Positions 1 to 9,328 of a stretch of DNA of 64,000 bases are shown piece by piece. Numbering within the stretch: the first letter of the stretch is position 1; the number at the start of each line of letters is the position of its first letter. The stretch lies in the NCBI GenBank assembly GCA_026125895.1, contig JAHCKG010000008.1, forward strand, positions 62,001-126,000. Direction: 5' to 3'. The translations under genes and the position numbers were made by a program. The notes under the pieces were generated by a model, which saw only the letters and a list, made by a program, of their open reading frames with translations, was not told the DNA's origin and searched no databases. The DNA is from Pseudolabrys sp. (lineage in GTDB: Bacteria; Pseudomonadota; Alphaproteobacteria; Rhizobiales; Xanthobacteraceae).

Positions 1-1
1 C

Positions 2-451
2 CAGCAGGAAAACCTGCTGTCGGACCTGATGATCTCGGTGATCGAGCGTTTCACGCCGTGGCGAACGCTGTCGCGCAGCCTCGCCGAGATTGACCGCAAT
101 CGCGACCGTTTCGACTGGCGCATTCGCCGGGCGGTCACGCTGATGCGCGCCGAGCCCGCGGTCGCCTGCGACATCGAGGCGCTGGCCAAGGAAGCCGGGC
201 TGTCGCGCGCACATTTCTACCGGCTTTTCGAGCGCTCCACCCGCATGACGCCGCATGTCTATCTCAACCTGCTGCGCATGGAATTGGCGGTGGAATCCGT
301 CGTGCACAGTGACCACAGCTTCGCCATGGTCAGCGACAAGCTCGGCTTCAGCGCGCCGGGCCACTTCACCCGCTTTTTCCGCGACCACGCCGGCGTGACG
401 CCGAGCGAGTTCCGCCAGGTCGCGCGCATGGGCTCGCCGGTCGGCGCCTGA
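2..451 (+). CDS. AraC-family transcriptional regulator, C-terminal part (5' end outside window)
   Basis: The reading frame is open to the left edge, so this is the C-terminal 149 codons of a longer gene. It contains an almost complete AraC/XylS DNA-binding domain: a first helix-turn-helix around IEALAKEAGLSRAHFYRLF and a second around VSDKLGFSAPGHFTRFFRD, followed by the family-typical GVTPSEFR ending. The N-terminal sensor domain is not visible, so the effector cannot be inferred. It lies 120 bp upstream of and in the same direction as the molybdenum hydroxylase/CoA ligase/ABC transporter genes and is the obvious candidate regulator for them; that link is inferred from position only. Confidence 0.9.
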   Translation, partial: QQENLLSDLMISVIERFTPWRTLSRSLAEIDRNRDRFDWRIRRAVTLMRAEPAVACDIEALAKEAGLSRAHFYRLFERSTRMTPHVYLNLLRMELAVESVVHSDHSFAMVSDKLGFSAPGHFTRFFRDHAGVTPSEFRQVARMGSPVGA

Positions 452-477
452 CCCTCCGCAAATGAGATTCCTCGGTA

Positions 478-492
478 AGCCGTGAGACGGCT
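478..492. terminator. Small inverted repeat after the AraC gene, possible weak terminator
   Basis: AGCCGT-gag-ACGGCT forms a perfect 6-bp stem with a 3-nt loop, 27 bp after the AraC stop codon. There is no T-tract, so intrinsic termination is doubtful. The rest of the 452-571 gap shows no other recognisable signal. Confidence 0.25.
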
Positions 493-571
493 CGGCATCG
501 CCTGCCTTGGGCGGCCGTGAAAGCTTCCCCGCTCGCGCCAGCCAAGAGCGCGTCCGAGGGATCGTCGAGGA

Positions 572-3523
572 ATGTCGTCAGTTGCCAACAGCACCCCATG
601 GTGCGGCCAATCGGTCGAGCGCGTCGAGGACGCCGCGCTGCTGACGGGCCGCGGGCGCTTCATCGACGACCTGCCGACCAGGCCCGGCACGCTGCACGCC
701 GCCATCCTGCGCTCGCCGCACGCCCATGCCCGCCTCGCCGCCATGCGCCTCGATGCCGCGCGCGCGCTGCCCGGCGTCGCCGCGGTGTTGACCGGCGCCG
801 ACATCCAGAAGCTGTCGTCGAGCCTCGTCGTCGGCGTCAAGGCGAAGGTCGAATGCTGGCCGATCGCCACCGACCGCGTGCGCTATGTCGGCGAGCCGGT
901 CGCGGTCGTCGTCGCATCGAGCCGCTACCTCGCCGAGGACGCCATCGACCTCATTGAGGTCGATTACGAGCCGCTGCCCGCCATCGTCGATCCCGTCGCC
1001 GCGCTCGATCCTGCCGCGGTCGTGCTGCATCAGAGCCTCAAGTCGAACCTCGCCAGCGAGCGCACGTTCCGTTACGGCGAACCCGAGCGAGCCTTCGCCG
1101 AGGCCGCGCACCGCATCGCTGTCACCATCCGCTATCCGCGTAATTCCTGCACGCCGATGGAGACCTACGGTCTCGTCGCCGACTACGACGCCGGCGAAGA
1201 CGCCTATGACGTGCTCGCCAATTTCATGGGCCCGTTCAGCCTGCACGCCGTGATGGCGCGCGCGCTCAAGGTGCCCGGCAACCGTTTCCGCCTGCGCACG
1301 CCGCCCGACTCCGGCGGCAGCTTCGGCGTCAAGCAAGGCGTCTTCCCTTACGTCGTGCTGATGGGCGTTGCCGCGCGCGTCACCGACCAACCGGTGAAGT
1401 GGATCGAGGACCGCCTCGAACATCTCGCCGCCTCGGTGTCCGCCACCAACCGCGTCACCACGTTGCAAGCCGCCGTCGATACGGACGGCCGCGTTCGCGC
1501 GCTCGCTTGGGATCAGCTCGAAGACGTCGGCGCCCATATCCGCGCGCCGGAGCCGGCGACGCTCTATCGCATGCACGGCAATCTGACCGGCGCCTACGAC
1601 ATCCGTCACGTCTCGGTGCGCAACAGCGTCGTGCTCACCAACAAGACGCCGACCGGCCTCAACCGCGGCTTCGGCGGCCCGCAGGTGTATTACGCGCTCG
1701 AGCGCCTGATGCAGCGCATCGCCGGAGAGCTCAAGCTCGATCCCGTCGACGTCATCCGCCGCAATCTCATCCCCTCGGGCAGCTTCCCCTATCGCACGGC
1801 GACCGGCGCCCTGCTCGACTCGGGCGACTACGTCAAAGCCTTCGAGATCGCACTTGAGGACGGCGCGTTCGCCGACCTGCGCCGGCGCCAGGCCGAAGCG
1901 CGCGCCGAAGGCCGCCTTTACGGCATCGGCCTCACCGCCGCGGTCGAGCCTAGCGTCTCCAACATGGGCTACATCACCACGGTGCTGACGCCGGACGAAC
2001 GCCGCAAGGCCGGGCCGAAGAACGGCGCGCAGGCGACCGCCACCGTCTCGCTCGATCCGCTCGGCGGCGTCACCGTCAATGTCGCCTCGGTGCCGCAGGG
2101 CCAGGGTCATCGCACCGTGCTGGCGCAGATCGTCGCCGACGATCTCGGCCTCAAGCCGTCCGACATCCGCGTCGTCACCGATTTCGACTCCGGTCGCGAT
2201 GCCTGGTCGATCGCCTCGGGCAATTACTCCAGCCGCTTCGCCGCCGCGGTCGGCGGCGCCGCCAAGCTCGCCAGCGGCAAGATCAAGGCCAAGCTCGCGC
2301 GCATGGCCGCGGCGCAGCTCAATGTCGCCGCCGACGAGATCGAATTCGCCGCCGGCAAGGTGCGGGCACGCGGCAATCCCGACAACGCTCTGCCTTTCTC
2401 GCGGCTCGCCGCCACCAGCCACTGGTCGCCGGGCCTCGTGCCGGAAGAGAACCAGGCGCTGCGCGAGACCGCGTTCTGGTCGCCGCCGGAGCTGACGGCG
2501 CCGACCGAACACGACGAGATCAATTCGTCGCTGTGCCACGGCTTCATCTTCGACTTCTGCGGCGTCGAGATCGACCGCGTCACCGGCGCGCCGCGCATCG
2601 ACAAATACGTCACGATGCATGACTGCGGCACCATCCTGCATCCGGGCATGGTCGCCGGTCAGGTGACGGGCGGCTTTGCCCACGCCGTCGGCGCCGCGCT
2701 CTATGAAGAATACGCCTATGGCGAGGACGGCAGCTTTCTCACCGGCACCTTCGCCGATTATCTGGTGCCGACGGCGATGGAAATTCCGGCGCCGATCATC
2801 CTGCATTACGAGACGCCCTCGCCGTTCACGCCGCTGGGCGCCAAGGGCGTCGGCGAAGGCAACTGCATGTCGACGCCGGTGTGCCTCGCCAATGCGGTGG
2901 CCGACGCGCTCGGCCTCGATGCGATCGATCTGCCGCTGACGCCGGCCAAGCTCGCCGCGCATATCCACGGCGCTGAAAGCGCGCCGCCGCAGCAGGAGCG
3001 CACGGCGCCTGCTGCCACCGCCGGCAAAAGCCGCGCCTTGCACGGCGCCGGAGAAGCGCATGTCGATGCCGCGCCGGATGCCGTCTGGCGCATGCTGCTC
3101 GACCCCAACACGCTCGCCGCCATCATTCCCGGCGCGCACGGCGTCAAGAAACTGTCCGACACGCATTTCCGCGCCGACGTCACGCTCGGCGTCGGCCCGG
3201 TCACCGGCCGCTACAAAGCCGATATCCAGCTCTCCGATCTCGACGCGCCGCGCGCGGTCACGCTCACCGGCGTCGTCACCGGCGCGCTCGGCGATGCCCG
3301 CGGCGCCGGCCGCATCACGCTGACGCCGGACGCCGCCGGCACCAGCGTTGCTTATGACTACGACGCCGCGATCGGCGGCAAGGTCGCCTCCATCGGCGGT
3401 CGCCTGCTCGACGGCGCCGCCAGGGTCGTCATCCGGCAGTTCTTCGCCGCGCTGGTGCGTCACACCGGCGGCAAGCCGGCCAAGCGTGGCTTCTTCGCTC
3501 GCCTGTTCGGGAGGGGCGCATGA
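572..3523 (+). CDS. Molybdenum hydroxylase large subunit (xanthine dehydrogenase/CoxL-like) with C-terminal CoxG domain
   Basis: 983 aa, about 200 residues longer than an ordinary CoxL-type subunit. Residues about 10-790 are the molybdopterin-cytosine-dinucleotide binding subunit. RGFGGPQ near residue 365 is the xanthine-dehydrogenase-type active-site motif, and GAKGVGEG near 755-762 carries the catalytic Glu. The CO dehydrogenase signature (AYxCSFR) is absent, so CO oxidation is not expected. Residues about 820-970 are a fused SRPBCC/CoxG domain (the family linked to maturation or membrane attachment of these hydroxylases), ending in a basic tail. The gene overlaps the FAD subunit by 4 nt (ATGA), and the three subunits are followed by a CoA ligase. 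Family role: hydroxylation of an aromatic, N-heterocyclic or aldehyde substrate using water; the actual substrate is unknown. Confidence 0.9.
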   Translation: MSSVANSTPWCGQSVERVEDAALLTGRGRFIDDLPTRPGTLHAAILRSPHAHARLAAMRLDAARALPGVAAVLTGADIQKLSSSLVVGVKAKVECWPIATDRVRYVGEPVAVVVASSRYLAEDAIDLIEVDYEPLPAIVDPVAALDPAAVVLHQSLKSNLASERTFRYGEPERAFAEAAHRIAVTIRYPRNSCTPMETYGLVADYDAGEDAYDVLANFMGPFSLHAVMARALKVPGNRFRLRTPPDSGGSFGVKQGVFPYVVLMGVAARVTDQPVKWIEDRLEHLAASVSATNRVTTLQAAVDTDGRVRALAWDQLEDVGAHIRAPEPATLYRMHGNLTGAYDIRHVSVRNSVVLTNKTPTGLNRGFGGPQVYYALERLMQRIAGELKLDPVDVIRRNLIPSGSFPYRTATGALLDSGDYVKAFEIALEDGAFADLRRRQAEARAEGRLYGIGLTAAVEPSVSNMGYITTVLTPDERRKAGPKNGAQATATVSLDPLGGVTVNVASVPQGQGHRTVLAQIVADDLGLKPSDIRVVTDFDSGRDAWSIASGNYSSRFAAAVGGAAKLASGKIKAKLARMAAAQLNVAADEIEFAAGKVRARGNPDNALPFSRLAATSHWSPGLVPEENQALRETAFWSPPELTAPTEHDEINSSLCHGFIFDFCGVEIDRVTGAPRIDKYVTMHDCGTILHPGMVAGQVTGGFAHAVGAALYEEYAYGEDGSFLTGTFADYLVPTAMEIPAPIILHYETPSPFTPLGAKGVGEGNCMSTPVCLANAVADALGLDAIDLPLTPAKLAAHIHGAESAPPQQERTAPAATAGKSRALHGAGEAHVDAAPDAVWRMLLDPNTLAAIIPGAHGVKKLSDTHFRADVTLGVGPVTGRYKADIQLSDLDAPRAVTLTGVVTGALGDARGAGRITLTPDAAGTSVAYDYDAAIGGKVASIGGRLLDGAARVVIRQFFAALVRHTGGKPAKRGFFARLFGRGA

Positions 3524-4347
3524 AGCCCGCCCGCTTCGATTACATCCGCGCGGGCGACCTTGCCGAGGCGCACGATGCGCTGGCCGAATTCGGCAACGAC
3601 GCGCGCGTCATCGCCGGCGGCCAGACGCTGATGCCAATGCTGTCGATGCGGCTGGTGCGGCCACAGGTCGTCGTCGATATCATGCATCTCTCCGAGCTGC
3701 GGCGCATCGAAGCGACCGACAACGCCATCCGCATCGGTGCCGGCGTGCGCCAGGCCGAATTGCTGGCCTGGCCCGATCTCGCCGAACGGCTGCCGCTGCT
3801 CAAGGCCGCCCTGCCCTGGGTCGGTCATGCGCAGACCCGCAGCCGCGGCACCGTCTGCGGCTCGGCGGCGCACGCCGATCCCAGCGCCGAGATCCCGCTG
3901 TGTCTCCTCGCGCTCGATGCCACCATCGAATTGTCGTCGCGTCGTGGCCGTCGCCGCGTTGCCGCCGCCGACTTCTTCACCGGCATGATGACGACGGCGC
4001 GCGCCGAAAACGAGTTGATCGAGGCCGTCCAAATCCCGGCCAAACGGGCTGGCGCCGGTTATGCGTTCAGGGAGTTCGGCCGCCGGCATGGCGATTTCGC
4101 CATCGTCGCCTGCGCCGCGATCGTCACCGCAGCCAATCTTCGCCTCGCGGTCGGCGGCGTCGCCGACAGGCCGGTCTTGCGCGACTTCGGCACGCTGGAC
4201 GGCAAGGCGCTCGACGACGCGCTCGACGCCTTCGCCTGGACGCTCGACGCGCGCGATGACCTGCATGCGACCGCGCGTTATCGCCGCGAGCTGGTGCGCC
4301 AGATGGGTCGCGAGACCATCGAGGAGGCCCGCCGATGGCACGCCTGA
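3520..4347 (+). CDS. Molybdenum hydroxylase FAD-binding subunit (CoxM-like)
   Basis: 275 aa, near the usual length for CoxM-type medium subunits. The N-terminal half holds the FAD-binding motif AGGQTLMPMLSMRL (residues about 30-43) and the second flavin-contact region around SRGTVCGSAAHADPSAE (about 108-124). The C-terminal part is the CO-dehydrogenase flavoprotein C-terminal domain. It would pass electrons between the iron-sulfur subunit and the external acceptor. The gene overlaps the large subunit by 4 nt and the iron-sulfur subunit by 13 nt, so the three are translationally coupled and form a heterotrimeric enzyme. The gene order large-medium-small differs from the coxMSL order of CO dehydrogenases. 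Confidence 0.92.
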   Translation: MKPARFDYIRAGDLAEAHDALAEFGNDARVIAGGQTLMPMLSMRLVRPQVVVDIMHLSELRRIEATDNAIRIGAGVRQAELLAWPDLAERLPLLKAALPWVGHAQTRSRGTVCGSAAHADPSAEIPLCLLALDATIELSSRRGRRRVAAADFFTGMMTTARAENELIEAVQIPAKRAGAGYAFREFGRRHGDFAIVACAAIVTAANLRLAVGGVADRPVLRDFGTLDGKALDDALDAFAWTLDARDDLHATARYRRELVRQMGRETIEEARRWHA

Positions 4348-4844
4348 GCGCCGCCGAGCGGCACATCGTGCGCTTCACGCTCAACGGCCGCGCCGTCGAA
4401 GCGCAAGCCGAGCCGCGAATGCTGCTCACCGATTTTCTGCGCCACGAGCTCGGCGCCACCGGCACGCATGTCGGCTGCGAGCATGGCGTCTGCGGCGCCT
4501 GCACCGTCGAGATCGACGGCGTGCCGGCGCGCTCCTGCCTCACGCTCGCGGTCCAGGCCGACGGCGCCACGATCCGCACCGTCGAGGGCCTGGCGCCGGA
4601 GCCCGGACGGCTGTCGGTCTTGCAGGAAGCCTTTCGCCGTCATCACGCCTTGCAGTGCGGCTTCTGCACCGCCGGCATCCTGATGTCGCTCGACAACTAT
4701 CTCAAGCGGCAGCCGGACCCGAGCGAAGGCGAGCTGCGTGAATTTCTCGGCGGCCACATCTGCCGCTGCACCGGATACGTCCCCATCGTGGCTGCGGCCA
4801 TGGATGCGGCAAGAAGACTGCGGGAGCCCCCTTCCGATGTTTGA
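4335..4844 (+). CDS. Molybdenum hydroxylase 2Fe-2S subunit (CoxS-like)
   Basis: 169 aa. The N-terminal plant-type ferredoxin cluster is visible as CEHGVCGAC followed by a fourth Cys in RSCLTL. The C-terminal four-helix [2Fe-2S] domain has CGFC and CRCTGY. All eight cysteine ligands expected for this family are present, so the subunit should be functional. It overlaps the preceding FAD subunit gene by 13 nt and the following CoA ligase gene by 8 nt, indicating a single transcript. The small subunit relays electrons from the molybdenum centre to FAD; these enzymes are cytoplasmic or membrane-associated. Confidence 0.95.
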   Translation: MARLSAAERHIVRFTLNGRAVEAQAEPRMLLTDFLRHELGATGTHVGCEHGVCGACTVEIDGVPARSCLTLAVQADGATIRTVEGLAPEPGRLSVLQEAFRRHHALQCGFCTAGILMSLDNYLKRQPDPSEGELREFLGGHICRCTGYVPIVAAAMDAARRLREPPSDV

Positions 4845-6378
4845 TCTCGGCACCAGTTTCCTCGGCAGCGTGGAGCGCGACCCGCACGCGCTCGCCATCG
4901 TCGACGGCGATGTGCGCTTGACCTACGCCGAATGGTACGCCCGCATCTCGTCGATCGTCGCGGCGTTCGACGCGCTCGGCCTGATGCCGGGCGACCATGT
5001 CGTCACCGCTCTGCAAAACCGCTGGGAAGCGGCGACGTTGCACTGGGCGAGCCAGTTCGCCGGCATCGTCATCACGCCGGTCAACTGGCGCTCGAAGGCC
5101 GACGAAATCGATTTCGCCCTCGAGAACTCGGAAGCCAAGGCCGTGGTGTTCGAGGCGGTGTCGGCCGAGGCTACGCGCCTATCGACCGAAGCAAAATCGC
5201 GGATCCGCATTGCGCTCGATGACGCGCAAGAGAATGAGATCGAGTTCGCGGCGATGCTGTCAGGTCAGGCGGCGCCGGCACAGCCACGCGTTGGCGCCGA
5301 CGCCTGGTCGGTGATGCTCTACACCTCCGGCACCACGGCCAAGCCGAAAGGCGTACCGCGCCGCCAGCGCGCCGAACGCGCCGCGGCGATCGCCCATGTG
5401 GCGCAGAACCAGTATGCCTCCGGCGAACGCACTCTCGGCGTGATGCCGCTCTACCACACCATGGGCGTGCGCTCGTTGCTGGCCATGTCGCTGATCGGCG
5501 GCGCCTTCATCTGCCTGCCGCGCTTCGATGTCACCCAGGCGCTGAAGCTGATCGAAGCCGAGAAGATCACCAATCTCTATCTGGTGCCGACGCTCTATCA
5601 CGACCTCATTCACAACGATGTCTTCGCCGGGACCGATATCTCCTCGGTGCGCAAGCTCGGCTTTGCCGGCGCGTCGATGACCGACGGGCTTTTGAAGGAG
5701 CTCAACGCCGCCTTCAAGCCGGAGCTGTTCGTCAATCATTACGGCTCGTCGGAAATATACACCTTCACCATCGACCAGAACGCGCCGAAAAAGCCCGGCT
5801 CGGCGGGGCGCGCCGGCATCAACCAGCGCATCCGCGTGGTCAAGCTCGACGCCGTCGGCCCCGACGACGCAGCCGGCGTCGGCGAGGAAGGTGAGATCAT
5901 CGCCCATCTGGCCAGTGACGAAGCCTTCGAAGGCTACTGGCGCCGCCCTGAATCCGACGCTAAGGCGCTGCGCAAGGGCTGGTACTTCACCGGCGACACC
6001 GGCTACGTCGACAAGGACGGCGATCTGTTCGTCACCGGACGCGCCGACGACATGATCATCACCGGCGGCGAGAACGTTTCGCCGGTCGAGATCGAAAGCT
6101 ACCTGTCGCTCCACCCCGCGGTCTCGGAAGTGGCCGTGGTCGGCCTGCCGCACGAGCGCTGGGGCAAGATCATCGCCGCCTTCATCAAGCGGCACAGCCC
6201 GGTCAGCGGCGAAGAGCTCGACGAGTTCTGCCGCACCTCGGGCCTCGCCAATTTCAAGCGGCCGCGACAATACGTTTTCGTCAACGAAATCCCGAAATCG
6301 CCGGTCGGAAAGCTCCTGCGCCGCAAGCTGGTGGCAGGCGAGTTCGCGCCCGAAGGTCAACAAGGAACTGCAGCATGA
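4837..6378 (+). CDS. AMP-forming acyl/aryl-CoA ligase
   Basis: 513 aa from the ATG at 4837. The frame is open further upstream, but those codons lie inside the iron-sulfur subunit gene. ANL-superfamily motifs are all present: the phosphate loop YTSGTTAKPKG near residue 161, NHYGSSE around 302, the GWYFTGDTGYVDKDG motif (Asp near 385), the GRADDMIITGGENV hinge and the C-terminal catalytic Lys in SPVGK near 490. It should activate a carboxylic acid to its CoA thioester with ATP. Its position between a molybdenum hydroxylase and a crotonase-family gene suggests the acid is the product or substrate of the hydroxylase, perhaps an aromatic acid. Sequence alone does not fix the substrate. Confidence 0.9.
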   Translation: MFDLGTSFLGSVERDPHALAIVDGDVRLTYAEWYARISSIVAAFDALGLMPGDHVVTALQNRWEAATLHWASQFAGIVITPVNWRSKADEIDFALENSEAKAVVFEAVSAEATRLSTEAKSRIRIALDDAQENEIEFAAMLSGQAAPAQPRVGADAWSVMLYTSGTTAKPKGVPRRQRAERAAAIAHVAQNQYASGERTLGVMPLYHTMGVRSLLAMSLIGGAFICLPRFDVTQALKLIEAEKITNLYLVPTLYHDLIHNDVFAGTDISSVRKLGFAGASMTDGLLKELNAAFKPELFVNHYGSSEIYTFTIDQNAPKKPGSAGRAGINQRIRVVKLDAVGPDDAAGVGEEGEIIAHLASDEAFEGYWRRPESDAKALRKGWYFTGDTGYVDKDGDLFVTGRADDMIITGGENVSPVEIESYLSLHPAVSEVAVVGLPHERWGKIIAAFIKRHSPVSGEELDEFCRTSGLANFKRPRQYVFVNEIPKSPVGKLLRRKLVAGEFAPEGQQGTAA

Positions 6379-7178
6379 GCGTTATGTCCTTCCCCGATCC
6401 GCGTCTGGCCAAGCTCAACGGCTTCTCGGTCGAGTTCAATGAAGCAAAGCAGCGCGCGGATATCGTGCTGCACCGGCCCCCGCTCAACGTTATCGAGATG
6501 CCGCAGCGCGACCAGATCCGCCTGGTGTTCGAGGCCCTCGATGAGGACGAGCGCGTGCGTGTCATCGTGCTGCGCGCGATCGGCGAGCATTTCTCCTCCG
6601 GCGGCAACATCAAGGGTTTCCTGGAAGCCTCGCCCGAGCACGTTTCCAAGCTCGCCTGGAACATGGCGGCGCCGGCGCGCTGCTCCAAGCCGGTGATCGC
6701 CGCCAACCGCGGCTACTGCTTTGGCGTCGGCTTCGAGATCTCGCTCGCCTGCGATTTCCGCATCGTCTCTGAAACCTGCCGGTACGCCCTGCCCGAGCAG
6801 AAGCTCGGTCAGATCCCCGGCTCCGGCGGCTCGGCACGATTGCAGAAGATGGTCGGCATCACCCGCACCAAGGACATCGTGATGCGGAGCAGGCGCATCC
6901 CCGGCAAGCAGGCCTATGACTGGGGCGTCGCCACCGAATGCGTCGCGGACGACAAGCTCGAGGCCGCGACCGACGCATTGGTCGATGAGCTGCTCACCTT
7001 CTCGCCGATAGCGCAGCGCACCGCCAAGAAGCTGCTCAACGACACCGAAGACTCCACGCTCGCCATCGCCATCGAGCTGGAAGGTCATTGCTACAGCCGC
7101 CTGCGGCAATCGCACGACTTCAAGGAAGGCGTCGAAGCTTTCCACGCCAAGCGGCCGGCCAGGTTCACCGGCACCTGA
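6375..7178 (+). CDS. Enoyl-CoA hydratase/isomerase (crotonase) family protein
   Basis: 267 aa, normal length for crotonases. The oxyanion-hole segments HFSSGGNIKGF (about residues 75-85) and the NRGYCFGVGFEIS turn are visible. Both general acid/base glutamates of hydratases appear conserved (GFE near 120 and LPEQKLG near 141). The usual GGG before the first Glu is replaced by GVG, so the active site may not be a standard hydratase. The gene overlaps the CoA ligase stop by 4 nt, so it presumably acts on the CoA ester made by that enzyme: hydration, isomerisation or ring chemistry. A role in ring-cleavage or side-chain degradation is inference. Confidence 0.85.
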   Translation: MSVMSFPDPRLAKLNGFSVEFNEAKQRADIVLHRPPLNVIEMPQRDQIRLVFEALDEDERVRVIVLRAIGEHFSSGGNIKGFLEASPEHVSKLAWNMAAPARCSKPVIAANRGYCFGVGFEISLACDFRIVSETCRYALPEQKLGQIPGSGGSARLQKMVGITRTKDIVMRSRRIPGKQAYDWGVATECVADDKLEAATDALVDELLTFSPIAQRTAKKLLNDTEDSTLAIAIELEGHCYSRLRQSHDFKEGVEAFHAKRPARFTGT

Positions 7179-7232
7179 TCGGAACGAAACGCGGCAGCCC
7201 GCCGCAAGCAATAAACCCAAGGGAGGATGACG

Positions 7233-8402
7233 ATGACTTACAAGACGACGATGCTGGCGGCGCTGCTCGCCGCAACGACGCTGAGCGGCGCGCAGGCCGC
7301 CGATCCGATCAAGATCGGCGTGGTGACGCCGCTGTCCGGCACCTATGCCGGCATCGGCCAGCAGGTGCGCTGGGGCCTCGACCTCGCCACCAAGGAAGTC
7401 AACGCCGCCGGCGGCATCATGGGCCGCCAGGTCGAGCTGATTTACGAAGATGAGGAAGCCAACCCCGCCGTCGCCGTGCAGAAGGCCGACAAGCTGTTCC
7501 AGGTGAACAAGGTCGATTTCCTCACCGGCACGGTGAACTCAGGCTCGACGCTCGCGGTCGGCCAGGTCGCCGAGCGCGCCGGCAAGCTGATCGCCACCAC
7601 GGTGTCCTTCGCCGACTCCATCACCACCGACAAATGTTCGCCCAATGTGTTCCGCGTCAATGCGCGCGCCGGGCAGCAGTCGTCGGCGCTGGCGGTTTGG
7701 CTGTCGAAGGACAAACCAAAGGCCAACGTGTTCTATCTCGGGCCGGATTACGAAATGGGCCGCTCGACGGTGGCGGCCTTCAAGTCAGCGGCCGAGAAGG
7801 TCGGCGCCACCTCGACCGGCGAGGTGTTCGCGCCGCTCGACAGCAAGGACTACACCCAGTATTTCGGCCAGCTTCGCTCGGCCCGGCCGCAGGTGCTCTA
7901 CACCTCGGTCGCCGGCAACGACACCGTGCGCCTGCTGACGCAGATGCAGGAGTTCGGCCTGCTCGGCAACCTCACCGTGGTCGGTGCCTCCGGCACCGTG
8001 ACGGCGCAGAACCTGCCGGCCATCGGCAAGGCGGCGGAAGGCTTCGTCACCGGCGTCGGCTATTCGGCGCAGATCGACACCCCGGAGAACAAGAAGTTCG
8101 TGGCGGCCTTCCAGGCGGCCAACAAGATCGAGCCGGACCTCTACGGCGCGGATTCCTACGGCCTGATCTACGCCTACAAGGCGGCGGTGGAGAAAGCCGG
8201 CGCGACCGACACCGACAAGGTGCGCAAGGCGCTGGAAGGGCTGAAGTGGCAGACGCCGCAGGGCGAGAAGACCCTGCGCGCCGGCGATCACCAGGCGATC
8301 CAAACCATGTACGTCGTCCGCGTCAGCGGCGGCAAGTTCATGACCGTGGGGCAGGTTTCCGGCGACGACGCCATCGGCCCCGACGCCTGCCCCCGCTTCT
8401 GA
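7233..8402 (+). CDS. Branched-chain amino acid-type ABC transporter solute-binding protein
   Basis: 389 aa. I chose the ATG at 7233 over the one at 7227 because GGGAGG directly abuts 7227 and sits 6 nt before 7233. Residues 1-22 form a Sec signal peptide ending AQA. The mature protein starts with IKIGVVTPLSGTYAGIGQQ, the LivK/type-1 periplasmic binding signature (Peripla_BP_6), and the length is typical. It captures the transported solute in the periplasm and delivers it to the LivHM permeases encoded next. Liv-like systems of this kind often carry aromatic acids rather than amino acids, and the preceding CoA ligase/hydroxylase genes support that here by context. Confidence 0.93.
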   Translation: MTYKTTMLAALLAATTLSGAQAADPIKIGVVTPLSGTYAGIGQQVRWGLDLATKEVNAAGGIMGRQVELIYEDEEANPAVAVQKADKLFQVNKVDFLTGTVNSGSTLAVGQVAERAGKLIATTVSFADSITTDKCSPNVFRVNARAGQQSSALAVWLSKDKPKANVFYLGPDYEMGRSTVAAFKSAAEKVGATSTGEVFAPLDSKDYTQYFGQLRSARPQVLYTSVAGNDTVRLLTQMQEFGLLGNLTVVGASGTVTAQNLPAIGKAAEGFVTGVGYSAQIDTPENKKFVAAFQAANKIEPDLYGADSYGLIYAYKAAVEKAGATDTDKVRKALEGLKWQTPQGEKTLRAGDHQAIQTMYVVRVSGGKFMTVGQVSGDDAIGPDACPRF

Positions 8403-8434
8403 TCGAACATGTCACGCGCGCACGAGGCCTGCTG

Positions 8435-9328
8435 ATGTCAACGGCGATCGAATATTTTCAGTTCGTACTGGCGCCGCAGATACTCATCGGCCTCGTGCTC
8501 GGCGTGGCCGTCATATTGGTGGCGTTAGGTTTGACCATCATCTTTGGTCTGCTTGACGTCATCAACATGTCGCACGGCGAGTTCTATGCGCTCGGTGCCT
8601 TCATCGCGCTGGCACTTGGCTCGATCGGCTTACCGTTCTGGCTGCTACTCATTCTCGTCCCCTTGGTCATGCTGCCCGTCGGCTACATCGTCGAACGCGG
8701 ACTAATCCAGCGCGTATTCCATAGCGGCGAGCGGCACGTCACGACGCTGCTGCTCACCTTCGGACTCGGCCTCGTCATGGAAGACGCTTTCCGGCTCGTA
8801 TTCGGACCGAACCCTTACAAGCCGGAAACACCGATACCTGGTGCGATCGATTTTTTCGGCGTGTTCCTGCCGCTCTATCGTCTGTTCCTGATCGTCGGCG
8901 GCGCCGTGATCGTCGCGCTCGTCGCGTTAGTCGTTTATCGCACCCGGCTCGGCGCGATGGTGCGCGCCGCCGCTTTCGACCGGCATATGGCCGCGTCGCT
9001 CGGCGTGCCGGTGCAGCACGTCTACGCAGGCGCTTTCGCTTTCGGCGTAGCCCTCGCCGGCCTGGCTGGCGTGCTGCTGGCGCCGATCTATTCGGTGTTT
9101 CCCACCATGGGCCGCGACTTCATCCTGATGGCATTCACCGTCGTCATCGTCGGCGGCATGGGATCGATTGCCGGCGTCGTCGTTGCAGGCCTTCTGCTTA
9201 CGCAAGTCCAGGCCATCTCCTCGCTCTATATCTCGCCGGTCTGGTCCGACCCGATCGTATTCGGGATCATGGTAATCATGCTGATGGTGCGCCCGCAGGG
9301 CCTGTTCGGACGACTCGGCCATGGTTGA
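8435..9328 (+). CDS. Branched-chain-type ABC transporter permease, LivH family
   Basis: 297 aa starting at ATG 8435. The longer open frame upstream overlaps the binding-protein gene and is rejected. It is a strongly hydrophobic polytopic inner-membrane protein with the LivH hallmarks: GLTIIFGLLDVINMSHGEFY near residues 32-52 and a C-terminal VVIVGGMGSIAGVVVAGLLL. It overlaps the LivM-type gene by 8 nt. The base composition is slightly less GC-rich than its neighbours but the protein looks intact. It forms half of the membrane channel of the transporter encoded at 7.2-11.8 kb. Confidence 0.93.
   Translation: MSTAIEYFQFVLAPQILIGLVLGVAVILVALGLTIIFGLLDVINMSHGEFYALGAFIALALGSIGLPFWLLLILVPLVMLPVGYIVERGLIQRVFHSGERHVTTLLLTFGLGLVMEDAFRLVFGPNPYKPETPIPGAIDFFGVFLPLYRLFLIVGGAVIVALVALVVYRTRLGAMVRAAAFDRHMAASLGVPVQHVYAGAFAFGVALAGLAGVLLAPIYSVFPTMGRDFILMAFTVVIVGGMGSIAGVVVAGLLLTQVQAISSLYISPVWSDPIVFGIMVIMLMVRPQGLFGRLGHG

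Noticed and set aside
578-3463. A 961-codon open frame antisense to the molybdenum hydroxylase gene
   Set aside because: Composition is dominated by Arg, Gly, Asp and Ala from the mirrored GC-rich codons, with no family motif. It is a shadow of the true gene.
572-4844. Assignment of the three-subunit enzyme as aerobic CO dehydrogenase
   Set aside because: The AYxCSFR active-site signature is absent (RGFGGPQ instead), gene order differs and the neighbours are CoA-linked catabolic genes.
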